Made by a program: the position numbers and the translations under genes. A DNA stretch of 64,000 bases. Source: an uncultured Lachnospiraceae bacterium. Its GTDB lineage: Bacteria; Bacillota; Clostridia; Lachnospirales; Lachnospiraceae. The stretch covers positions 1 through 64,000 of the forward strand of contig CAMWUL010000010.1 of NCBI GenBank assembly GCA_947177445.1, read 5' to 3'. Numbering within the stretch: position 1 is the stretch's first letter; each line of letters opens with the position of its first letter. Below the pieces are notes generated by a model. That model was not told where the DNA came from. It was given only the letters and a program-made list of their open reading frames with translations, and ran no database searches. Of this stretch, positions 51,799 through 60,222 are shown in pieces.

Positions 51799-53943
51799 AT
51801 GGGAGAAATTGATTTTTGTGATCCGAAATATTATACGAACCGGGAATTGAGCTGGATTTTGTTTGACCATCGGGTGCTGAACGAGGCCAGGGACAAGAAT
51901 ATTCCGCTTTTTGAGAGGCTTAAGTTTTTGAGCATCACGGCCTCCAATCTGGACGAATTTTTTATGATCCGGGTAGCCTCGCTGAAGGACATGGTAAATG
52001 CCAGATACGGAAAGCCGGATATCGCAGGCATGACTCCCGCGGAACAGCTGGCGGCCCTGGATACGGCCATTCATGAGCTGGTGGAGCTCCAGTATTCCAC
52101 CTACAACCGTTCCCTGGTGCCCAAGCTTCGCCAGAACGGTCTTCAGATCATCGGCAGACACGAGGATCTGACCAGGGAGGAAGCGGAATTTGCCGACAAA
52201 TATTTTGCGGAGAATGTGTATCCGGTGCTGACGCCTATGGCGGTAGATTCCTCCAGGCCTTTTCCCCTGATCCGGAATAAAACACTGAATATTGCCGCCC
52301 TGGTGCACAAGAAAAACAGCAGGGAGGAGCTGGAGTTTGCCACGGTTCAGGTGCCCGGGGTGCTCAGCCGCATTGTACAGCTTCCCTCGGGAAACAAGGG
52401 GAAAAAGGTGATTCTTCTGGAGGAGATCATCGAGCGGAATATGCATAAGCTGTTCCTGAATTATGATATTGTCTGCGCCCATCCCTTCCGCATTATGAGA
52501 AATGCCGATCTGACTATCGAGGAGGATGAAGCGGCCGATCTGCTGAAGGAGATCGAGAAGCAGCTGAAAAAGCGCCAGTGGGGCCAGGCCATCCGTCTGG
52601 AGGTGGAGGAGGGCTGCGACAGGCGGCTTTTAAAGATCATCAAGGATGAGCTTCACATGGAGGAACAGAATATTTATGCCATAGACGGTCCTCTGGATCT
52701 GACGGTGCTGATGAAGCTGTATGGAATGGAGGGCTTTGAGCATTTGAAGGCTCCGGGATATACCCCTCAGCCGGTGCCGGAGCTGCCTTCGGGCTGTAAG
52801 ATTTTTGACCGGATCCGCAAAAAGGATATTCTGCTGCATCATCCCTACCAGACCTTTGAGCCGGTGGTGGAATTTATCCGCCAGGCGGCAAGAGACCCGG
52901 AGGTGCTGGCCATCAAGCAGACCCTGTACCGTGTCAGCGGCAATTCGCCCATTATTGCCGCATTGGCCCAGGCGGCGGAAAACGGCAAGCAGGTCACTGT
53001 GCTGGTGGAGCTGAAGGCGCGGTTTGACGAGGAGCACAATATTGTGTGGGCCAGGATGCTGGAGAAGGCGGGATGCCACGTGATCTACGGGCTGGTGGGG
53101 CTGAAGACCCACAGCAAGATCACGCTGGTGGTCCGCAGGGAGGAGGACGGTATCCGCCGCTATGTACACCTGGGCACCGGCAACTACAATGATGCTACGG
53201 CCAAGCTGTATACGGATATCGGACTTTTGACCTGTTCGGAGTATATCGGTGAGGATGCCACCGCAGTATTCAACATGCTTTCCGGTTATTCGGAGCCGCT
53301 TATGTGGAACCGGCTGTCCCTGGCGCCTCTCTGGCTGAAGGACCGGTTTTTGCAGCTGATCCGCAGGGAACGCAAATATGCGCAGGAAGGCCGTCCGGCC
53401 CGGATCATCGCCAAGATGAACGCTCTGTGTGACAGAGATATTATTGCTGCTCTTTACCAGGCCAGCGCTGCGGGAGTTAAGATCGATCTGATCGTCAGAG
53501 GCATCTGTTGTCTGAAGGTGGGAATTCCGGGGGTCAGCGAAAATATTACCGTCCGCTCCATTGTGGGAAATTTCCTGGAGCACAGCCGGATCTTCTATTT
53601 TGAAAACGACGAGCATTATGAGATATACTGCGGCAGCGCGGACTGGATGCCCAGAAACCTGGAGCGCCGGGTGGAGATTTTATTCCCCGTGGAGAAGCCG
53701 GAATTGAAGGAGGAGCTACTGCACATCCTGCAAAGTCAGCTGCGGGACAATGTGAAGGCTTCCGTCCTGGGGCCCAGCGGCGCTTATGAGAAGGTGAGCA
53801 GGCGGGGAAAAAGCCGTTTTCAGTCTCAGGAGGCGTTCTGCCTGGAGGCTGTGGAAAAGGCCCGGGCGGCTGTGGAGGCGGAAGCTCATATGACCAGAAC
53901 CTTTGTACCGGAGACTCATCATGAGACAGGAGTAATAGGATAA
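51799..53943 (+). CDS. ppk1: Polyphosphate kinase 1
   Basis: A 714-residue enzyme that builds polyphosphate from ATP. The N-terminal domain opens YTNRELSWILFDHRVLNEA; the head domain follows. The two phospholipase-D-like domains carry GLVGLKTHSKITLVVRRE (catalytic His region), YVHLGTGNYNDATAKLYTD and, later, LEHSRIFYFENDEHYEIYCG. GAGAGGGAG precedes the ATG. The C-terminal ~60 residues are variable. It lies 1 nt before maf. Confidence 0.95.
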   Translation: MGEIDFCDPKYYTNRELSWILFDHRVLNEARDKNIPLFERLKFLSITASNLDEFFMIRVASLKDMVNARYGKPDIAGMTPAEQLAALDTAIHELVELQYSTYNRSLVPKLRQNGLQIIGRHEDLTREEAEFADKYFAENVYPVLTPMAVDSSRPFPLIRNKTLNIAALVHKKNSREELEFATVQVPGVLSRIVQLPSGNKGKKVILLEEIIERNMHKLFLNYDIVCAHPFRIMRNADLTIEEDEAADLLKEIEKQLKKRQWGQAIRLEVEEGCDRRLLKIIKDELHMEEQNIYAIDGPLDLTVLMKLYGMEGFEHLKAPGYTPQPVPELPSGCKIFDRIRKKDILLHHPYQTFEPVVEFIRQAARDPEVLAIKQTLYRVSGNSPIIAALAQAAENGKQVTVLVELKARFDEEHNIVWARMLEKAGCHVIYGLVGLKTHSKITLVVRREEDGIRRYVHLGTGNYNDATAKLYTDIGLLTCSEYIGEDATAVFNMLSGYSEPLMWNRLSLAPLWLKDRFLQLIRRERKYAQEGRPARIIAKMNALCDRDIIAALYQASAAGVKIDLIVRGICCLKVGIPGVSENITVRSIVGNFLEHSRIFYFENDEHYEIYCGSADWMPRNLERRVEILFPVEKPELKEELLHILQSQLRDNVKASVLGPSGAYEKVSRRGKSRFQSQEAFCLEAVEKARAAVEAEAHMTRTFVPETHHETGVIG

Positions 53944-53944
53944 T

Positions 53945-54523
53945 ATGAGAATTATACTGGCATCGGCTTCTCCCCGCAGGAGAGAGCTGTTAAAACAGAT
54001 CGGACTATCCTTTGAAGTAATAGTAAGTCCCGCAAACGAAGAGACTGCTCTTCCCATGGTCTGGGAGAGGGCGAGGGAGCTGGCCCGGCGGAAGGCGGGG
54101 GCGGTGTTTGGTTCTCTGCCCGGGGACGGAGATGTGCTGGTGATCGGAGCGGACACTCTTGTGGCTGTGGAGGGAAGAATTCTGGGAAAGCCCGTGGATG
54201 AGGAAAGCGCCGTGGAGATGCTGGAGCTGCTTTCCGGCAGGACGCACCAGGTCTATACCGGTGTTGCACTGATGCATCGGGACAGCAGCGGGAGGACAGA
54301 AGAAAAGACCTTTTATGAGGTCACTCAGGTATCCTTTTATTCCATGTCCCGGCAGGAGATTCTGGCTTATGCGGCCACGGGAGATCCTTTGGACAAGGCG
54401 GGAGCCTACGGCATCCAGGGGCTGTGTGCCAGATATATCGAGAAAATCGAGGGAGATTATAATAATGTGGTAGGACTTCCGGTGGGGAGGCTGTACCAGG
54501 AGGCAAAGGAGTGGCTGATATGA
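53945..54523 (+). CDS. maf: Maf-family nucleotide pyrophosphatase
   Basis: A 192-residue house-cleaning enzyme that hydrolyses non-canonical or excess nucleoside triphosphates such as dTTP/UTP. The N-terminal signature is LASASPRRRELLKQIG; ADTLVAVEGRILGKP and DKAGAYGIQGLCARYIEKIEGDYNNVVGLP-type segments follow. It overlaps the next gene by the ATGA tetranucleotide. Confidence 0.92.
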   Translation: MRIILASASPRRRELLKQIGLSFEVIVSPANEETALPMVWERARELARRKAGAVFGSLPGDGDVLVIGADTLVAVEGRILGKPVDEESAVEMLELLSGRTHQVYTGVALMHRDSSGRTEEKTFYEVTQVSFYSMSRQEILAYAATGDPLDKAGAYGIQGLCARYIEKIEGDYNNVVGLPVGRLYQEAKEWLI

Positions 54524-55170
54524 AAAGAGCGGTTATTTTTGATCTGGACGGTACACTGTCCGATTCCATAGCAAGCATTAAATACTGCGGGGACGCCGCC
54601 CTGGAGCCTCTGGGCTTCGGTCCCTTTGGAGCGGATCAGTATAAGTATTTTGTGGGCGACGGCGCCGCCAATCTGATCAGGCGGGCCCTGGCGGCGGCAG
54701 GCGACATGAATCTGACGCATTTTGAAGAGACGTTTGCCCGCTATAAGGAAATATTTCGGGAAAACTGCATGTATCAGGTAAAACCCTATGAGGGGATTTT
54801 GGAGCTGCTGGCCGCTCTGAAAAGCGAAGGGAAAAAGACAGCAGTATTGTCAAACAAGCCTCATGTGGAAACGGTCCGTGTGATCGAGACGCTGTTCGGC
54901 AGGGACTGCTTTGATGTGGTTCAGGGACAGCAGGAGGGGCTGGCCCTGAAGCCCAGTCCGGAGGGCGTGTTTCGGATTCTGGACCAGCTGGAGCTCAAGC
55001 CGGAGGAGCTTGTGTACCTGGGGGATACGGCCACGGATATGCAGACGGGAAAGAGCGCGGGAGCCTTTACTGTAGGGGCCCTCTGGGGCTTCAGAGACCG
55101 GGCGGAGCTGGAACAGGGCGGAGCGGATGCCATAATCGGCCATCCTCTGGAGCTGCTTGGGTTTGTGTGA
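54520..55170 (+). CDS. HAD-family phosphatase (phosphoglycolate phosphatase-like)
   Basis: A 216-residue HAD hydrolase. The nucleophile motif is IFDLDGTLSDS, motif 2 VLSNKP, and the metal motif VYLGDTATDMQTGKSAG. The helical cap lies between residues 15 and 85. The start at 54520 has AAAGGAG 8 nt upstream and overlaps the maf stop; a GTG at 54511 is less likely. The substrate is unproved. Confidence 0.9.
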   Translation: MKRAVIFDLDGTLSDSIASIKYCGDAALEPLGFGPFGADQYKYFVGDGAANLIRRALAAAGDMNLTHFEETFARYKEIFRENCMYQVKPYEGILELLAALKSEGKKTAVLSNKPHVETVRVIETLFGRDCFDVVQGQQEGLALKPSPEGVFRILDQLELKPEELVYLGDTATDMQTGKSAGAFTVGALWGFRDRAELEQGGADAIIGHPLELLGFV

Positions 55171-55172
55171 AC

Positions 55173-55202
55173 GTGAACAGTAACTATGAAGTTACTCTTC
55201 AC
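55173..55202 (+). other. Hairpin at the edge of repeat copy A
   Basis: GTGAACAGTAACT (55173-55185) and AGTTACTCTTCAC (55190-55202) pair over 12 of 13 positions around an ATGA loop, directly after the HAD gene. It may terminate the pheA-HAD transcript although no T-run follows. Confidence 0.55.
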
Positions 55203-55333
55203 GGGTAGGGGCCGCGAGGTGTTTTTGTGCGCTGTTTGCACAAAAACCCGAGACAGCACGCGCCAAAATGAGCGTTTTTTGCTCATTTTGTGTGCATCAA
55301 GTTGCTTTGAACGGCGAAGCCGTGAAAAGTAAC
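55191..55333 (+). repeat. Hairpin-rich intergenic repeat, copy A (143 bp with terminal inverted repeats)
   Basis: Positions 55191-55323 match 58577-58709 on the opposite strand with 4 mismatches in 133 bp and no gaps. The ends GTTACTCTTCACGG (55191) and CCGTGAAAAGTAAC (to 55333) are inverted repeats with one mismatch. Inside are two perfect 10-bp stems: GTTTTTGTGC with GCACAAAAAC, and CAAAATGAGC with GCTCATTTTG. This is the build of a non-coding miniature element or REP-like repeat. Confidence 0.88.
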
Positions 55334-55372
55334 ACTGTGAAGCAAAGGCTGAACTGTTGAAGAAAAATGGTA

Positions 55373-55401
55373 TTGACGTGAGCGTATAATCATATTATGA
55401 T
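55373..55401 (+). promoter_or_regulatory. Promoter for the small acidic protein
   Basis: TTGACG (55373-55378), 17 nt, TATGAT (55396-55401), about 50 nt before the ATG at 55454. It begins 40 nt beyond repeat copy A. Confidence 0.6.
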
Positions 55402-55453
55402 GAAGACATAAAGAGAAGCTTAGTGCTTTACCTTAAACTAGGAGGGATAAAAA

Positions 55454-55717
55454 ATGCGGGAATTTGATAATGATGTGCTGGAGTGCTTCCTGGACAATCA
55501 ATTGCAGCTCTTCCCGGAAAAGGTGGCCGAGACTCTGGACGAGGCGGATGGTTTTTTGACAGAGTGTATGGCAGTAGTGGTGGATTCCGTGGAGGAAGTA
55601 ATGGATTATTTTGAGGAAGAAGGAATCGACGTGGAGGGCGCCATGGATGAGGAGATCCTGGACGCGGATGAGGTTTTTGATGTGGGCGACGGAAGGTATC
55701 TGATAGTGCAGGGCTGA
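55454..55717 (+). CDS. Small acidic protein, unknown function
   Basis: An 87-residue protein with about 30 Asp/Glu and few basic residues (for example LDEADGFLTECMAVVVDS and VMDYFEEEGIDVEGAMDEEI). It has no signal peptide, membrane segment or cysteine pair. AGGAGGG lies 8 nt before the ATG and a promoter is upstream, so it is very likely expressed. I do not recognise a characterised family. It lies between repeat copy A and the convergent PHP gene. Confidence 0.75.
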   Translation: MREFDNDVLECFLDNQLQLFPEKVAETLDEADGFLTECMAVVVDSVEEVMDYFEEEGIDVEGAMDEEILDADEVFDVGDGRYLIVQG

Positions 55718-55780
55718 CAGCATAGAGGATTTACAGGGATAGAGACATACAAAAATAGAGGTACCAACGTTTTCCGGAAG

Positions 55781-55808
55781 CGCGGCAGGCATTTATATGT
55801 CTGCCGCG
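55781..55808. terminator. Bidirectional hairpin between the acidic protein and PHP genes
   Basis: CGCGGCAG (55781-55788) pairs perfectly with CTGCCGCG (55801-55808). The PHP stop codon is in the loop; a short TTT follows on the plus strand. Confidence 0.55.
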
Positions 55809-56821
55809 TTTGCCATTCTTGGTGTCCGGCTGCGGACCAGCTGCTCCAGTACCGACCAGGGTACATATAAGCTGCCGTATCCTGTGCCAAGATCCAGGCC
55901 GGGCTTGTTGCTTCCATGGAAGTCGCTTCCTCCGCTGATGCATAAACCATATTTTTGGGCCAGACCCCGCATTCGGCGTTCATCGGAGGGAGAGTAGGTG
56001 GCGTAGACGGCTTCCAGGCCTATCAGGCCGGCTTCCTTCAATTCTGCCGTCAATTGCTCCAGCCGGATATCGCTCATGGGATAGAGCACGGGATGGGCCA
56101 GAACGGGTATGCCTCCGGCCTCGAGGATCAGCTCCACGGCCTGGATGGGAGTCACCTTTTCCCGGGGCACAAAGCAGGGGGCGTAATCGCCCACATACCG
56201 GTCAAAGGCCTCCTTCATGCTCTTGATATAACCGTGATTTAACATATATCTGGCAAAATGGGCTCTGGTGATCACGGAATCCGGAAATTGTGCCGCAAGC
56301 TCGTCATAGTCTATGGGAATACCGGCCTCCTGCAGCCGCCGGCACATTTTCCGGTTCCGAATATCCCGGGAGTCCACGAACTCTCTGAGCTTCCGGATAA
56401 AAGTCTCGTTATGATAGTCAATATACAGGCCTACAATGTGGATATCCTGGCTTTGGTATTCGGTGGAAAGCTCGATGCCGGGAATGACCTCCGGCACGGT
56501 CTGTTCCTGGCATTTTGTTCCCGGTGAAGCCTGCAGGCAGGCGGAAATCTGTGCACTGTATGCGGCAGGAGCGCCTTCCTGAGAGGGGGCGCCTGCCGCC
56601 TGCCGGGCGTTTCGGCTGCGCAGGACGCTGGCATAATCTATGGCTTCCTCCAGGCCGTCTATGGTATCGTGATCTGTGAGGGCGAAGGCAGCCAGTTCCT
56701 TTTCCATGGCATAATCCACCAGCTGCGTGGGGGAAAGGGTGCCGTCGGAGCGGTTGGAATGTACGTGCAGATCTACAGCTTTCAATTTTATCTCCCTGCC
56801 CGTTTCAGGGCGTTCCATCAA
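55793..56821 (-). CDS. PHP-domain phosphoesterase (TrpH/RNase AM-like)
   Basis: A 342-residue metal-dependent phosphoesterase. PHP motifs are DLHVHSNRSDGTLSP, LTDHDTIDG, IPGIELSTEY, ITRAHFARYM, VLAHPVLYP and GGSDFHGSNKPG. A ~45-residue Ala/Gln/Ser-rich insert (about 70-112) interrupts the domain. Relatives act on 3',5'-bisphosphonucleotides or trim RNA 5' ends. Its start overlaps the ABC-F stop by 4 nt, so it is coupled to that gene. Confidence 0.87.
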   Translation of the reverse strand: MMERPETGREIKLKAVDLHVHSNRSDGTLSPTQLVDYAMEKELAAFALTDHDTIDGLEEAIDYASVLRSRNARQAAGAPSQEGAPAAYSAQISACLQASPGTKCQEQTVPEVIPGIELSTEYQSQDIHIVGLYIDYHNETFIRKLREFVDSRDIRNRKMCRRLQEAGIPIDYDELAAQFPDSVITRAHFARYMLNHGYIKSMKEAFDRYVGDYAPCFVPREKVTPIQAVELILEAGGIPVLAHPVLYPMSDIRLEQLTAELKEAGLIGLEAVYATYSPSDERRMRGLAQKYGLCISGGSDFHGSNKPGLDLGTGYGSLYVPWSVLEQLVRSRTPRMANAADI

Positions 56822-58455
56822 AGTTCGTCTTCTTCCTTATTGGCGGTAAATACAGTGCGTTTTCTGGCCATTTCATCGTTGGCCAGGTATTCGTCATAGG
56901 TGGTGATCTTGTCGATCATGGAGCCGTCAGGCAGGATTTCCATGATCCGGTTGGCGGTGGTCTGCACAAACTGATGGTCATGGCAGGAGAAGAGCGCTAC
57001 ACCCGGAAACTTGATCAGCCCGTTATTCAGGGCGGTGATGGATTCCATGTCCAGATGATTGGTGGGCTCGTCCAGAACCAGGCAGTTGGATCCGCTGATC
57101 ATCATTTTGGACAAAAGACAGCGAACCTTCTCACCGCCGGAAAGCACCTTTACCTTTTTCACGCCGTCCTCGCCTGCGAACAGCATCCTTCCCAGAAAGC
57201 CTCTTACATAGGTCACATCCTTCACGGGAGAATAGCCTGTAAGCCAGTCGACGATAGTCAGATCGTTATTGAATTCCTGGGTACTGTCCTTGGGAAAGTA
57301 AGCCTGGGAGGTGGTGACGCCCCATTTGTAGCTGCCCTCATCCGGCTCCATTTCTCCCATAAGAATCTGGAAGAGTGTAGTCTTGGCTATTTCCTGACTG
57401 CCCACAAAGGCAACCTTATCATCGTGTCCCAGCACGAAGGAGATATCGTTGAGCACCTTTTCACCGTTTATGGTTTTTGACAGATGCTCCACGGTGAGCA
57501 CCTCGTTTCCGATTTCCCGGTCAGGACGGAAATCGATGTAAGGATATTTTCTGCTGGAGGGCTTGATTTCATCCAGCTCGATCTTTTCCAGGGCCCGCTT
57601 CCGGGAGGTGGCCTGCTTGGACTTGGAGGCGTTGGCGGAGAAGCGGGAGATAAATTCCTGCAGCTCCTTGATCTTTTCTTCCTTCTTCTTGTTGGCTTCC
57701 TTCATCTGCTTCACCAGAAGCTGACTGGACTCATACCAGAAATCGTAGTTGCCGGCATAGAGCTGGATCTTGCCATAATCGATATCGGCGGTATGGGTGC
57801 ACACCTTGTTCAGGAAATACCGGTCGTGGGATACCACGATGACGGTATTGTCAAAATCGATCAGAAAGTCCTCCAGCCAGGCGATGGCGTCCAGATCCAG
57901 ATGGTTGGTGGGCTCGTCAAGCAGGAGAATATCCGGATTGCCAAACAAAGCCTTGGCCAGCAGGACCTTTACCTTGATGGGGCTGTCCAGATCTTTCATA
58001 AGGGAATAGTGATATTCCGGGCTGATGCCCAGGCCGTTTAAAAGCATGGCTGCGTTGGATTCCGCCTCCCATCCGTCCATCTCCGCAAATTCCGCCTCCA
58101 GCTCACTGGCCCGGATGCCGTCCTCATCGGAGAAATCCTCCTTGGCGTAGATGGCATCCTTTTCCTTCATGATCTGGAAAAGCCGCTCATTTCCCATGAT
58201 TACCGTGTCCATTACGATATAATCATCGTATTTAAAATGGTCCTGCTCCAGCACTGACAGACGCTGGCCGGGAGTGATGACGATATCTCCCTTGGTGGTC
58301 TCCAGCTGTCCGGAGAGGATTTTCAGGAAGGTGGACTTTCCGGCGCCGTTGGCCCCGATAAGGCCGTAGCAGTTGCCTTCCGTAAACTTGATGTTCACAT
58401 CCTCAAACAAAGCTTTTTTTCCGATTCGAAGCGTTACATTATTTGCACTGATCAT
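56818..58455 (-). CDS. ABC-F family ATPase (YbiT-like)
   Basis: A 545-residue soluble protein with two ATPase domains, of the ribosome-associated ABC-F class. Domain 1 has Walker A GANGAGKST and LLLDEPTNHLD but its signature is altered (LDSPIKVKVLL). Domain 2 has a defective Walker A (GSQEIAKTT) but an intact signature LSGGEKVR and LVLDEPTNHLD. The linker (about 245-300) is rich in Lys/Glu. Both defects fall in the same composite ATP site. The start at 58455 has AAAGGA 12 nt upstream; a TTG at 58467 is flush with it. Confidence 0.9.
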   Translation of the reverse strand: MISANNVTLRIGKKALFEDVNIKFTEGNCYGLIGANGAGKSTFLKILSGQLETTKGDIVITPGQRLSVLEQDHFKYDDYIVMDTVIMGNERLFQIMKEKDAIYAKEDFSDEDGIRASELEAEFAEMDGWEAESNAAMLLNGLGISPEYHYSLMKDLDSPIKVKVLLAKALFGNPDILLLDEPTNHLDLDAIAWLEDFLIDFDNTVIVVSHDRYFLNKVCTHTADIDYGKIQLYAGNYDFWYESSQLLVKQMKEANKKKEEKIKELQEFISRFSANASKSKQATSRKRALEKIELDEIKPSSRKYPYIDFRPDREIGNEVLTVEHLSKTINGEKVLNDISFVLGHDDKVAFVGSQEIAKTTLFQILMGEMEPDEGSYKWGVTTSQAYFPKDSTQEFNNDLTIVDWLTGYSPVKDVTYVRGFLGRMLFAGEDGVKKVKVLSGGEKVRCLLSKMMISGSNCLVLDEPTNHLDMESITALNNGLIKFPGVALFSCHDHQFVQTTANRIMEILPDGSMIDKITTYDEYLANDEMARKRTVFTANKEEDEL

Positions 58456-58511
58456 TTTATTTCTCAATCCTTTTCTTCATATAAATGTATTTTCGCGAGG
58501 CCGCTCATTCT

Positions 58512-58539
58512 ATTATACACAAGAACTGCGGATTTTCAA
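58512..58539 (-). promoter_or_regulatory. Promoter for the ABC-F/PHP pair
   Basis: On the minus strand TTGAAA (58539-58534), 16 nt, TATAAT (58517-58512). It lies between the ABC-F start and repeat copy B. Confidence 0.7.
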
Positions 58540-58576
58540 GCAATATTCGGATTTTATGTAACGGTTGCTGCTTTGA

Positions 58577-58709
58577 ACGGCTTCGCCGTTCAAAGCAACA
58601 TGATGCACACAAAATGAGCAAAAAGCGCTCATTTTGGCGCGTGCTGTCTCGGGTTTTTGTGCAAACAGCGCACAAAAACACTTCGCGGCCCCTACCCGTG
58701 AAAAGTAAC
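58577..58709 (-). repeat. Hairpin-rich intergenic repeat, copy B (inverted relative to copy A)
   Basis: The reverse complement of 58577-58709 matches 55191-55323 at 129 of 133 positions. At its 58571-58595 end it has a longer local palindrome (TTTGAACGGC with GCCGTTCAAA) where copy A has CCGTGAAAAGTAAC instead, so the two copies differ at that terminus. The pair brackets the acidic protein, PHP and ABC-F genes. Confidence 0.88.
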
Positions 58710-58748
58710 TATTTAAGGAGCAGCTTTTCAGGCAGTTTTTGATTTTGA

Positions 58749-58786
58749 TTGTCCGCAGGCAATATTTCTGGTAAGATAAGCTTATC
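58749..58786 (+). promoter_or_regulatory. MFS promoter with overlapping palindromic operator
   Basis: TTGTCC (58749-58754), 17 nt, TAAGAT (58772-58777) with TG one base before it. The perfect palindrome GATAAGCTTATC (58775-58786) overlaps the -10, a good place for a repressor. Confidence 0.6.
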
Positions 58787-58852
58787 AAAATGGTTTGAGC
58801 CCGAAGTCTGCAAATCCCGGGCTCACATCTCGGAAAGGTAAAGGTGCCTTAT

Positions 58853-60205
58853 ATGACATCAAAACTGAATTACAAGAGAACCTTTTTTATCGGTCTGGCG
58901 TTCCTGAGCATCAGCGCCTTCTGGCAGATGTATGACAATATCATACCGTTGATGCTGCAGAATACCTTTGGTCTGGGAGAGACCGTGACGGGTGTGCTGA
59001 TGGCCATGGACAATGTGCTGGCCCTGGTGCTGCTTCCCGTATTCGGGGCTCTGTCTGACCGGGTGGAAACGCCTCTGGGCAAGCGCACGCCCTTTATCCT
59101 CGGGGGTACCGTTCTGGCAGTGATTTTTATGATGCTGCTGCCCCTGGCGGACAAAAAGCAGAGCCTGGTCCTTTTTGTGGCGGCGCTGTTTGCCACCCTG
59201 CTGGCCATGGGGCTGTACCGGTCACCGGCGGTGGCGCTGATGCCTGATCTGACACCCAACCATCTGCGCAGCCGGGCCAACGCGGTAATTAACCTGATGG
59301 GTGCCGTGGGCGGTGTGTACGCCCTGATTATGATTAAGCTTTTAGTAGGGACGGGGGACAGGCCCGATTACGCTCCGCTGTTTGTAAGTATTGCGGCGCT
59401 GATGGCAATTGCGGTGGGAGTGCTGATGATCACCATCCGGGAAAGGAAGCTCCGCAGGGAGCTGCTGGCGGCGGAAGGCGAAAAGGAGACAGCGGGTTCG
59501 GCGGCGGAAGACGGAGAGCAGGAGGCCGGGGCAGGTTCGGCGGCGGAAGACAAAGAGCAGACAGACGGATCCCAGCCTGCAAAAACCGTACTTCCCAGGG
59601 AGGTAAAGCGGAGCATGATCTTTATGCTGGCTTCCATCTTTTTGTGGTTTACGGCATACAATGCGGTGACAACCGCCTTTTCCAGGTATACCCGGGTGGT
59701 GTGGAAGATGGAGGGAGGAAGCTTTGCCAACTGTCTGATGGTGGCCACGGTGGCGGCTATCGTCAGTTATATTCCCATCGGCGGTATTTCTGCCCGGTTC
59801 GGACGGAAAAAAACCATTATGGGCGGTGTGCTGGTGATGGCAGCCTGTTACCTGGGAGCTATTTTCGTGGGACAGTACCATCCGGCGGTGAATATTGCCT
59901 TTGCATTGATCGGAGTGGGCTGGGCCGCCATCAACGTAAATTCCTACCCTATGATCGTAGCCATGAGCCAGGGCGGAGATATCGGGAAGTTTACGGGAAC
60001 CTATTACACTTTTTCCATGGCGGCACAGATCGCAACACCCATTCTGTCCGGATTCCTGTTGGAAAATGTGTCCTATAAAACCCTGTTTCCCTATGCGCTG
60101 GTGTTTTCCCTGGCGGCCTTCCTCACTATGACACAGGTGCGTCACGGCGATGTCAGACCGGAGAAAAAAGCCAGCGTGCTGGAGAATTTTGATGTGGACG
60201 ATTAA
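58853..60205 (+). CDS. MFS transporter (SLC45/sugar-type)
   Basis: A 450-residue transporter with 12 helices. The loop after helix 2 reads GALSDRVETPLGKRTPFILGG, as in SLC45/GPH-like sugar transporters, and the equivalent in the second half is ARFGRKKTIMGG. The central cytoplasmic loop has an imperfect repeat (GSAAEDGEQEAG, GSAAEDKEQTDG). ATG 58853 has AAGG 8 nt upstream; a GTG at 58844 is an alternative. The substrate is unknown, but neighbours (GDPD, mutarotase-like) suggest a sugar or sugar-related solute. Confidence 0.85.
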   Translation: MTSKLNYKRTFFIGLAFLSISAFWQMYDNIIPLMLQNTFGLGETVTGVLMAMDNVLALVLLPVFGALSDRVETPLGKRTPFILGGTVLAVIFMMLLPLADKKQSLVLFVAALFATLLAMGLYRSPAVALMPDLTPNHLRSRANAVINLMGAVGGVYALIMIKLLVGTGDRPDYAPLFVSIAALMAIAVGVLMITIRERKLRRELLAAEGEKETAGSAAEDGEQEAGAGSAAEDKEQTDGSQPAKTVLPREVKRSMIFMLASIFLWFTAYNAVTTAFSRYTRVVWKMEGGSFANCLMVATVAAIVSYIPIGGISARFGRKKTIMGGVLVMAACYLGAIFVGQYHPAVNIAFALIGVGWAAINVNSYPMIVAMSQGGDIGKFTGTYYTFSMAAQIATPILSGFLLENVSYKTLFPYALVFSLAAFLTMTQVRHGDVRPEKKASVLENFDVDD

Positions 60206-60222
60206 GCCGAAAGGATTTTGAA

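Larger units (their letters stand above)
58456..58852. other. Intergenic region between divergent ABC-F and MFS genes
   Basis: A stretch of almost 400 bases without a gene. It holds the ABC-F promoter, repeat copy B, the MFS promoter with a palindrome, and a leader hairpin (TGAGCCCG 58796-58803 with CGGGCTCA 58818-58825). Short open frames across the repeat are shared by both copies and are not regarded as genes. Confidence 0.8.

Noticed and set aside
55186-58742. A short peptide (MSKKRSFWRVLSRVF...) encoded in both copies of the 133-bp repeat
   Set aside because: It exists only because the repeat is open in that frame; codons run through the hairpins, there is no ribosome site, and one copy extends into unrelated sequence.
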